This document shows positions 12,147 to 17,705 of a stretch of DNA of 17,705 nucleotides, in pieces (position 1 is the first letter of the stretch; every line of letters starts with the position of its first letter). The stretch comes from RGIG5299 sp045542315. Lineage in GTDB: Bacteria; Bacillota; Clostridia; Oscillospirales; RGIG5299. The notes beneath the pieces are model-generated. The model saw only the letters and a program-made list of their open reading frames with translations. It had not been told where the DNA came from and made no database searches. The stretch lies in assembly GCA_045542315.1 (NCBI GenBank), contig JAZQKU010000054.1:1-17705 (forward strand), in the 5' to 3' direction. Both the position numbers and the translations under genes were made by a program.

Positions 12147-15134
12147 ATGGAGGCTTATAAAAATTACAGACCCGTAACGATGTGGTTCTGGAATCACGAA
12201 ATAACCAAAGAGGGCATTTCAAAGCAGATAGAGGCAATGAAGAGCCAGGGAATACACGAGTTTTTCGTCCACGCTCTTTGGGGACTTACCACCGAGTATT
12301 TTTGCGACGAATATATGGAGCTTATCCGCTTTGCCGTTTCGGAGGCAAAGAAAAGAGATATGCGCTTCTGGATATACGATGAATACGCCTATCCCTCGGG
12401 TCAGAATAACGGCAGATTTCAGCTTGCCGCCGACGGAGCAGACCGCGCGAAGAATATAGTCCGTCACGAGGCAAAAAGCGAAAACGGCGTTTGCAAGACC
12501 GAGGTTACGGGTAAGCTTCTTTATGCCGAGGAGATAAGGGACGGCAAAAGATTTTCCGTTGCGGCAACCGAGGAAAACGGCTTTTTCGTTGCAAAAAGCG
12601 AAAACACCGTTGTTTTTTACACGGTAGATCTCGTAATGGGGGTTACCGCCGCAGCCGTCTATTCAAAGCACTGTAAAAATCTTCCGGGACACGCCGACCT
12701 CTATTGCAAAAAGGTTGCGGACGATTATCTTGATTACACCTACGGCGGCTACGAGAAAACGATCGGCGACGAAATGGGTAAGACGGTAATAGGAAGCTTT
12801 ACCGACGAGGACTACGCCACCGGCGTTTTCGAGGTCGGCAGAGGACGTCTTTCTTATACTCCCTCAATGATAAAGGTCTTTGAAGAGAGAACGGGAAGGA
12901 GCTTCAACGAGTCGCTTCACTACCTCTTTGAAAAGAGTGAAAGCGAGGAAAGCTACGCGGTAAAGCACGCATATTGGAAGATAATCGAAGATCTCTATAT
13001 GGAAAATTTCCTCATTCCGCTTGCAAAGAGATGCGAGAAAAACGGTCTTACTCTTACGGGACACTTAAACGGCGACGGATTTATGACGTGGGGAATTACC
13101 ACTCACGCCGATTTCTTCGACGGCTTAAAACATTTCGGCGCCCCCGGATTTGACTGGGTAATGCCAAACCGCACGATAGATGATAAAAAGGGTGATAAGA
13201 TAACGATAGGCGCCGTCTGCCGCTCGGTAAGCAAGTTCTTTAATAAGGAAAGAGTTATTTGCGAGACCTATTCGGGCGCGGGTCACGATTATCCCTTTAC
13301 GGAGAAAAACAGGACCGCGTGTTATGCCTTCGTGCTCGGCTGCAATCTGCTTCAGTATATGGGCGGCTATTATTCGATAGACGGCGGCAGAAAATATCTC
13401 CCCTACGGATATCCGCCGTCGCACCACTACAATAATCCCGATTTTAAATATTTCCGTACCTTCGGCGATATGGCGGAGCTTGCCTGCCGTCTTTCCTCCG
13501 AAACGAAAACGGCAACGGGCAGCCTTATGATGATGCCGCGTGCCGAGTGCGTTGACTCGCTTGATTTTGCAGATCACACTTTCGGAACGGATTTTAATAA
13601 CGAAAAGCGCTCGATAGAGCATGCGGAGGGACTTTTTGAAAGCGTTGCCGAGGCGTTTTTGCGAAACGGCGAGCCGCTTGATGTTATTTCGGAGAGCCAC
13701 GCCGACGATATAACGGTCAAAAACGGCAAGGCCTCCTTTAACGGCTTTGAGTTTGACCGCATTATCTTTCCCGCGATGAGAGTGACCACCGCGGCTGTTA
13801 AAAATATGATAAAGCGTCTTGAGGGAAGTAAAACCGAGCTTATTTTCCTTCGCGATATGCCGTCGGTAACGGCGGAAACGGGAAAGAGCGACTCGCTTGG
13901 CTTTAAATTCTTCCGCCGCGAGAGCTTTGATATATTCACCGTGGAAAGCGGTGAAGGGGTCGCATTCGTAAGCTTTGATAAAAACGGCAAAACGCCCGAC
14001 TGCGAAAAGATACGCGCACTCTTTAGGCGTCATCACGCCTTTAAGGCGGCGCTCGGATTTGAATATAACGGCGACGGCAGATGCTATATTATCGAGCGCG
14101 AAAACGAGGATAAGCGCGTATGGTTTATCTTCAACCCCGATAAAGATGAAAAAGCGGTCAAATTTACCGATCTGCCCGAAAATATTGCCTTTTACGATCA
14201 GCTCGGCAAGCGGCTTAACGTCACGCAGGAGAGAGATCTTCAGGGATATGAGTTTATAATTGCCGTTTCTCTTAAAAACGGCGAGGCGGCAACCGAGGAG
14301 ATAAAGCCCGCCCTTTCCGCTCACAGCGAGATGACCGTACCCGTTACCTTTGAGAAAAGCGGTAAAAACCTGTGGCGTCCGAAAAAGGTCAGAGCAGAGG
14401 CGGAGGGTGAGGAGCTTGAAGTTACCTTCCAACATCTCTTTATGGATAAGCTCGGCAAGGAATATAAGCTCTCCTTCGAGCTTGAATGCGATTATACGGG
14501 CTCCGTTTACTTTGGCGGCGAGTACGAGGACGTTTCAAAAATACTCCTTAACGGCACCGAGATAAAGCCCCTTTACGATGACGGCGGCTGGGGCTGCTAT
14601 AACTTCAAAAACGACGTAAGCGGACTTCTCAAAAAAGGCAAAAATACCGTCGAGGTCTTTTGGAGAGTGCCCGATTGGCCGGCACCTCATATGATGCCCT
14701 TCTTCTATTTCGAGGGCGGATTTTATGCCGACGAAAAGGGTATTTCCGATAAGGATATCACCGTAAGCTACGACCTTACCGAAAACGGTATGCGCTTCTT
14801 TGCGGGCGACGCCGTCTTTACCGCCGATTTTGAGGGCAAAAAGGGCGTCCGTACCGAGATCGACGTTAAAACCGAAAATCCCTTCGAGCTTTTCGTAAAC
14901 GGAGTAAAGCATTCCGACGTTATACTTCACGACAGTCCCGTTGAGATAACGGAGTTTTTGCGTGACGGCAAAAACGAAATAAGAATAATTCTCACCGCAG
15001 GCTATGGAAGCCTTTTCGGCGAGTATATCGAGGAAGGAAAGACAAAGAGAAGACGCGAGCTTACCGAGGCAGATCACGTCGGCTCTCCCGTACCCTTCGG
15101 CATAAAGAGAATTACAGTGAGAAGCGAGAAATAA
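12147..15134 (+). CDS. GH106-like glycoside hydrolase, cytoplasmic
   Basis: A 995-residue enzyme without a signal peptide. The N-terminal TIM-barrel region resembles the GH106 (alpha-L-rhamnosidase) type group: MWFWNHEITKEGI (12-24), RFWIYDEYAYPSG (about 73-85, Asp78-Glu79), HLNGDGFMTWG (from 306) and ICETYSG with Glu373; these acidic residues are catalytic candidates. Residues about 640-700 look like an inserted or linker beta domain. From about 765 there is a beta-sandwich with SVYFGGEYEDVSKILLNG, typical of the carbohydrate-binding jelly-rolls of such enzymes. ATG 12147 is chosen because AGGAG lies 8 bases upstream; a GTG at 12138 would overlap that site. Being cytoplasmic, it should act on imported oligosaccharides or glycosides. 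The exact sugar is unknown; no transporter gene is present in the window. It abuts the next gene. Confidence 0.8.
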   Translation: MEAYKNYRPVTMWFWNHEITKEGISKQIEAMKSQGIHEFFVHALWGLTTEYFCDEYMELIRFAVSEAKKRDMRFWIYDEYAYPSGQNNGRFQLAADGADRAKNIVRHEAKSENGVCKTEVTGKLLYAEEIRDGKRFSVAATEENGFFVAKSENTVVFYTVDLVMGVTAAAVYSKHCKNLPGHADLYCKKVADDYLDYTYGGYEKTIGDEMGKTVIGSFTDEDYATGVFEVGRGRLSYTPSMIKVFEERTGRSFNESLHYLFEKSESEESYAVKHAYWKIIEDLYMENFLIPLAKRCEKNGLTLTGHLNGDGFMTWGITTHADFFDGLKHFGAPGFDWVMPNRTIDDKKGDKITIGAVCRSVSKFFNKERVICETYSGAGHDYPFTEKNRTACYAFVLGCNLLQYMGGYYSIDGGRKYLPYGYPPSHHYNNPDFKYFRTFGDMAELACRLSSETKTATGSLMMMPRAECVDSLDFADHTFGTDFNNEKRSIEHAEGLFESVAEAFLRNGEPLDVISESHADDITVKNGKASFNGFEFDRIIFPAMRVTTAAVKNMIKRLEGSKTELIFLRDMPSVTAETGKSDSLGFKFFRRESFDIFTVESGEGVAFVSFDKNGKTPDCEKIRALFRRHHAFKAALGFEYNGDGRCYIIERENEDKRVWFIFNPDKDEKAVKFTDLPENIAFYDQLGKRLNVTQERDLQGYEFIIAVSLKNGEAATEEIKPALSAHSEMTVPVTFEKSGKNLWRPKKVRAEAEGEELEVTFQHLFMDKLGKEYKLSFELECDYTGSVYFGGEYEDVSKILLNGTEIKPLYDDGGWGCYNFKNDVSGLLKKGKNTVEVFWRVPDWPAPHMMPFFYFEGGFYADEKGISDKDITVSYDLTENGMRFFAGDAVFTADFEGKKGVRTEIDVKTENPFELFVNGVKHSDVILHDSPVEITEFLRDGKNEIRIILTAGYGSLFGEYIEEGKTKRRRELTEADHVGSPVPFGIKRITVRSEK

Positions 15135-15842
15135 ATGGACAGTCAGAGAAAAGAAAAAATAACGAATATATTGGTAAACTCGGTGGGAATCGTTATATTT
15201 TTGGTCATTGCCGCCGTCATTACGGTTGCGCTTTGGCCTTATATAAGCGAATTTCTCGAAAGCCCCGAAAAGCTTCAGAGCTTCGTTGCCGATAACGGCG
15301 CGCTTGCAGTGCCGCTCTATCTTGCGTTGCAGGTGCTTCAGGTCGTGGTTGCGCTGATTCCGGGCGAGGCGCTCGAAATAGGTGCGGGAGCGGCTTTCGG
15401 CTGGTTTTGGGGACTTATTCTTGCCGAAATCGGCGTTGCGCTCGGCACGATAATAATTTTTCTCGTTTCAAGAAAAGCGGGACGTCGGTTTATTGACGCC
15501 GTCGTTGGCGGAAAAAAACTGAAGATATTTGATAAGCTGAACACTCACCCGCGGCGTGACAGCGTTATTTTTCTCGTTTTTCTCGTTCCGGCACTTCCGA
15601 AGGATCTGCTTACCTACGCGGCGGCGTTTTTCGATATTTCAATGTGGAAATTCATTTTGATGACGGCAATAGCGCGTATTCCCTCGATAATAACCTCAAC
15701 GCTTGCGGCGGATTTTCTCATTGAGGGCAATTATCTTGCGGCGGTGCTCATTTTCGTCGCAACGGGAGCAATGGCGATAATCTGCTTTTTGCTTTCGGAA
15801 AAGATAATGGCAAAAATCGGGGTAAAGAAGAGCGAAGAGTGA
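15135..15842 (+). CDS. TVP38/TMEM64 (DedA-like, VTT domain) membrane protein
   Basis: A 235-residue integral membrane protein of the TVP38/TMEM64 family. Hydrophobic helices lie at about 14-34, 55-75, 84-112, 144-163, 168-190 and 199-221. The VTT-domain features are visible: IPGEALEIGAGAAFG with a re-entrant-type segment (75-89), AEIGVALGTIIIFLVSRKAGRRF (97-119) and VPALPKDLLTYAAAFFDI (151-168). Some DedA/VTT family members act as lipid scramblases or flip undecaprenyl phosphate; the role of this subgroup is less clear. Its ATG follows the glycosidase stop codon with no gap and only a weak GAGA upstream, so translation probably depends on coupling to the glycosidase gene. A terminator follows. 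Confidence 0.88.
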   Translation: MDSQRKEKITNILVNSVGIVIFLVIAAVITVALWPYISEFLESPEKLQSFVADNGALAVPLYLALQVLQVVVALIPGEALEIGAGAAFGWFWGLILAEIGVALGTIIIFLVSRKAGRRFIDAVVGGKKLKIFDKLNTHPRRDSVIFLVFLVPALPKDLLTYAAAFFDISMWKFILMTAIARIPSIITSTLAADFLIEGNYLAAVLIFVATGAMAIICFLLSEKIMAKIGVKKSEE

Positions 15843-15862
15843 AAATTAAAAAGATAAAAAGT

Positions 15863-15896
15863 AAAAAATCCGTTCTCGTAAGAGAACGGATTTTTT
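15863..15896 (+). terminator. Terminator of the glycosidase-TVP38 operon
   Basis: A perfect 15-bp stem (15863-15877 with 15882-15896) is closed by GTAA, with A and T tracts built into the stem. It can act in both directions. Next to it TTTTTTGGG resembles the CCA-terminator junction of the tRNA genes, read on the - strand. Confidence 0.9.
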
Positions 15897-15957
15897 GGGT
15901 AGTTTGAACTTAGTGGCACGAATTAAAGTGCTATGAAAACCTGATTTTCTACAACTA

Positions 15958-16221
15958 TTATTTAAGATTTAATAACTCATATACTTTTTGTGCTGTTTTG
16001 GAGAAAAAATAAAGATCGATTTGTTTTTCTCCGTCGTTTAAGTTTAATCCTTTTGATACAAAAGAAATTTTAGAAGCGATAGTATCATCAATTTTATACT
16101 TTGCAACAGTTATAAAAAGATATTTAATGATATATTCAGTATCAGTTATAATCAATGTTCCACCATTTGTCGGCATCAGTGCATTACTTTTATGATAACT
16201 TGTAACTTTAAATTTTTTCAT
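15958..16221 (-). CDS. Small protein of unknown function, possible PH-like domain
   Basis: An 87-residue AT-rich gene that I do not recognise as a named family. The pattern GGTLIITDTEYIIKYLF, then alternating hydrophobic strands (VAKYKIDD, SKISFVSKGLN, KQIDLYFF) and a C-terminal helix (SKTAQKVYELLNLK), is what a small bacterial PH/GRAM-like fold looks like: about six strands capped by one helix. This is a fold guess only. No signal peptide or membrane segment is seen. The start is supported by AGAGGTG. It lies 50 bases downstream of the 165-residue membrane protein gene but has its own promoter. Composition is poorer in G and C than the operon to its left, suggesting separate ancestry. Confidence 0.6.
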   Translation of the reverse strand: MKKFKVTSYHKSNALMPTNGGTLIITDTEYIIKYLFITVAKYKIDDTIASKISFVSKGLNLNDGEKQIDLYFFSKTAQKVYELLNLK

Positions 16222-16240
16222 ATCATCACCTCTTGAGTGT

Positions 16241-16269
16241 ATTATATGCTTGTGTCAAGTTAGAGACAA
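16241..16269 (-). promoter_or_regulatory. Promoter of the 87-residue gene
   Basis: On the - strand TTGTCT (16269-16264), 17 bases, TATAAT (16246-16241). The leader between it and the start codon closely matches that of the small membrane protein gene in the other islet. Confidence 0.62.
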
Positions 16270-16271
16270 AT

Positions 16272-16769
16272 TCAGTTATTTGTTAAAGTGACATTTTCAT
16301 CATTGATTGCATTTTGATTTTTCTTTTTAGGAAATGATAGAAAGCTTCCGATAATTAGCAACACATATCCGGTGATAAATAAAATTCCGCCGTTTTTTAA
16401 GGAGTTCACTATCATCTGTAAATATGTAACTATCAATTCCAATTCATTAAGTATGAGATAATGCGGAATAGCGCGCACGACAGAAAAATGCAATCCTCCA
16501 AAAAGAGCTACGCAGCTTATTATTGCAGAAACAATCGGAAGCACCTTTCCCGTTTTGTTTTTAAGATTTCGCACAAGCAAAACAGTAGGAAAAACAAGCA
16601 AAGCAACTGCTATTACAAAAGATAATATATACGAAGTTATGGCGCTTAAATAGCCCGGCTTATCCACTATGGAACCATAATAAAAAGTAGCTTGTATAAC
16701 CCAAAATAACACGTAAGCAAAAGCACAAGCAATACCAATAAGCAATGTTATATTTTTACCTTTTTTCAT
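16272..16769 (-). CDS. Four-helix membrane protein of unknown function
   Basis: A 165-residue protein that I do not recognise. It has a Lys-rich start (MKKGK) and four hydrophobic helices at about 7-30, 43-67, 78-99 and 126-146, followed by SFPKKKNQN and a polar, Asn-rich tail that should be cytoplasmic. No catalytic motif is visible. ATG 16769 is preceded by GAGGGG. Like its neighbour it is AT-rich and differs in base composition from the glycosidase operon. It lies in the interval between that operon's terminator and tRNA-Thr, on the same strand as the tRNA. A dyad-rich promoter region lies upstream. Confidence 0.65.
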   Translation of the reverse strand: MKKGKNITLLIGIACAFAYVLFWVIQATFYYGSIVDKPGYLSAITSYILSFVIAVALLVFPTVLLVRNLKNKTGKVLPIVSAIISCVALFGGLHFSVVRAIPHYLILNELELIVTYLQMIVNSLKNGGILFITGYVLLIIGSFLSFPKKKNQNAINDENVTLTNN

Positions 16770-16804
16770 AACAAAATCCCCTCAATGATATTATGTTTTA
16801 ACGG

Positions 16805-16886
16805 TATGACAAAAGTCATACTTCTATATAAGAAATTATACCATACTTCTCCTTGTTTTACAAGGTGAAATCAAAGTATGGTATAA
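16805..16886 (-). promoter_or_regulatory. Promoter and dyads upstream of the 165-residue gene
   Basis: On the - strand TTGTAA (16863-16858), 17 bases, TATAAT (16840-16835). A perfect 13-bp inverted repeat (TTATACCATACTT at 16836-16848, AAGTATGGTATAA at 16874-16886) puts one arm on the -10 and the other just upstream of the -35, with a smaller CCTTG/CAAGG pair between. A further dyad TATGAC-AAAA-GTCATA lies in the leader (16805-16820). This looks like operator architecture, possibly with looping or hairpin control. Confidence 0.5.
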
Positions 16887-17016
16887 CAGTTATTCCTGCC
16901 TTGCTTTACTCATTTGATGAATCAGGCAATGATGAATAGTTATTTGTCCCTATTGTATCACAAGCACAGCATAAAAGCGGCGGAAAATCAATGCGGAGCA
17001 TTGTATTTTATAATCC
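16887..17016. other. Stretch without recognisable gene
   Basis: I see no credible gene. A small hairpin CAATGC-GGA-GCATTG lies at 16989-17003. The rest is AT-rich sequence between the dyad region and the heptad array. Confidence 0.5.
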
Positions 17017-17126
17017 GTGGCGAAGCCACACATTACTTCTTCACTATTCACTATTACTTTTTACTTCCCGAAAATCCCGTTCGCAAAATTTTAGTGAAAA
17101 GTGAAGAGTGAAAAGGTAATAAATAA
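17017..17126. repeat. Mirrored heptad array (5 + 5), copy next to tRNA-Thr
   Basis: Mini-hairpin GTGGC-GAA-GCCAC (17017-17029), five tandem heptads of type TTACTTC/TTCACTA (17033-17067), a 24-base middle with GAAAATCCCG, then five heptads of type AAGTGAA/GAGTGAA (17092-17126). Layout, heptad counts and position relative to the tRNA terminator match 11737-11846, while the individual heptads differ. Confidence 0.8.
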
Positions 17127-17128
17127 AA

Positions 17129-17158
17129 ATCCCGCCCATTTAAATGAACGGGATTTTT
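17129..17158 (-). terminator. Terminator of tRNA-Thr
   Basis: On the - strand an 11-bp stem (17154-17144 with 17139-17129) with a TTAA loop and a T run. It has the same two G-U pairs as the tRNA-Arg terminator. The closing base pair differs (A-U instead of C-G), a compensatory change. Confidence 0.85.
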
Positions 17159-17234
17159 TGGAGCTGGTGACGTGACTTGAACACGCGACCTGCTGATTAC
17201 GAATCAGCTGCACTACCGACTGTGCTACACCAGC
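17159..17234 (-). tRNA. tRNA-Thr (anticodon CGT)
   Basis: Read on the - strand: acceptor stem GCTGGTG with CACCAGC, a D arm with TCGGTAG-type loop, anticodon stem GCTGA/TCAGC around TTCGTAA, giving anticodon CGT for codon ACG. A T arm with GTTCAAGTC follows, then discriminator T and encoded CCA at 17161-17159. All arms are intact. Confidence 0.95.
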
Positions 17235-17253
17235 AAATTATTTAAGCTATAAT

Positions 17254-17282
17254 ATAATAACTTAAAACGCCGAAACCGTCAA
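17254..17282 (-). promoter_or_regulatory. tRNA-Thr promoter
   Basis: On the - strand TTGACG (17282-17277), 17 bases, TATTAT (17259-17254), about 19 bases before the first tRNA base. Confidence 0.75.
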
Positions 17283-17323
17283 GGGTTTTTTTGAAAAAAG
17301 TTGGAAAATAGAAGAAAACAGCT

Positions 17324-17399
17324 TTAAATTATCTCAAATATCTCTACGGGCTTATTAAGCTTTCTTGCATAATTTGCGGTATAAAGCGAGCCGCTTATG
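17324..17399 (-). pseudogene. 3' remnant of an interrupted gene
   Basis: The last 25 codons before a stop at 17324 encode ISGSLYTANYARKLNKPVEI and four more residues, which read like a genuine protein C-terminus. By eye they resemble the end of a SLOG/DprA-like nucleotide-binding domain (Gly-Ser, then a helix with YARKLNKPV, then a strand). Immediately upstream, from 17400, the sequence turns into the hairpin repeat, and the continuing frame (open to about 17650) is Ser/Arg/Cys-rich repeat translation. I infer that the repeat inserted into, or replaced, the body of the gene. The family call is weak. Confidence 0.35.
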
Positions 17400-17705
17400 C
17401 TCCCATTTTCTCTTTTCCGCTTACGCGCGGGGCACTTCTTTCCGCATGAAGCCGCGGAGGCTTGCCTTTCTTGTAAGGATACAAGAAAGGCAGAAAGAAG
17501 ATCCTTTATTGAGGGGAGCTTCCCCTCGGTTCGTGAGAGTAAGAAAAGCAAAAATTCCCTTTCACTCGCACACCTCTTGGCGCTTTGCGCCTGCGAAGGC
17601 GTGAAGGCGAAAGGAGGTTTATGCAAAACACCGTGTTTTGCGTCACTCACCTCACCCCTCGGGCAACTAACCGAGTGTGGACGCGCACCAAAAGAGGGGT
17701 AGATG
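17400..17705 (+). repeat. GC-rich hairpin repeat, copy B, running to the window end
   Basis: Bases 17400-17527 align with copy A (7444-7626, opposite orientation). Hairpins in order: GCCTTTCTTGTA/TACAAGAAAGGC with AGGA loop (17464-17491), GAGGGGA/TCCCCTC (17511-17527), GGCGC/GCGCC (17579-17591), GCAAAACAC/GTGTTTTGC (17623-17641) and ACCCCTC/GAGGGGT near the end. Such dense hairpins argue against coding. The homology with copy A is clear only to about 17527; the rest may be a second repeat module. The right boundary is outside the window. Confidence 0.68.

Noticed and set aside
15897..15930. Decayed tRNA 3' end next to the operon terminator (GTTCAAACT-like on the - strand)
   Set aside because: The T-loop-like bases are suggestive but no paired T or acceptor stem can be drawn, so I list it only as weak support for the islet idea.
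16914..17111. 65-residue + strand frame before tRNA-Thr
   Set aside because: It consists largely of translated heptad array and has no ribosome binding site.
17621..17705. Reading frame starting with ATG 17621 behind AAAGGAGG, open to the window end
   Set aside because: The spacing between AGGAGG and ATG is only three bases, and the first codons form a perfect hairpin (GCAAAACAC/GTGTTTTGC) inside a hairpin-dense repeat. It could be real only if the frame continues well beyond the window.

Overview
The window reads as chromosomal DNA of an uncultured low-to-mid GC Firmicute of the class Clostridia. This is an inference from the family-level look of MurD, pyruvate kinase, the PlsC-like acyltransferase and the M42 peptidases, from AGGAG-type ribosome binding sites, and from promoters of the TTGACA/TATAAT type. 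No species can be named from the sequence alone. I see no phage genes, integrase, transposase or CRISPR array.

Left block (1-5444, + strand): one tight run of genes holds the 3' end of an Elp3-like radical SAM protein, murD (peptidoglycan precursor synthesis), three consecutive M42 aminopeptidase paralogues and a GNAT acetyltransferase. Most junctions overlap or nearly touch, and the run closes with a strong terminator. A separately promoted PlsC-type acyltransferase with a C-terminal zinc ribbon follows (5517-6791).

Intergenic block (6792-7671): almost 900 bases without a credible gene, packed with secondary structure. It holds a mirrored array of mini-hairpins, an element closed by a 26-base inverted repeat, and a GC-rich hairpin repeat that recurs in opposite orientation at the right end of the window.

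Middle block (7700-11255, - strand): a LysR regulator, pyruvate kinase (pyk) and a lipoprotein of the sialate O-acetylesterase type, each with its own terminator and a readable promoter.

Right block: a cytoplasmic GH106-like glycoside hydrolase and an abutting TVP38/DedA-type membrane protein form an operon behind a perfect consensus promoter (12088-15896). On each side of it lies a tRNA gene on the - strand, tRNA-Arg(CCT) and tRNA-Thr(CGT). Downstream of each tRNA lies an AT-rich islet of small unknown - strand genes. The two islets share a build: a CCA-plus-terminator-like sequence at the far end, small membrane or PH-like genes, a mirrored array of five plus five heptanucleotides, a GNRA/UUAA-capped terminator, then the tRNA. 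The Arg islet is bounded by an exact 18-bp direct repeat that includes the tRNA CCA end. This paired architecture, with the two-copy hairpin repeat, is the most promising undescribed material in the window.
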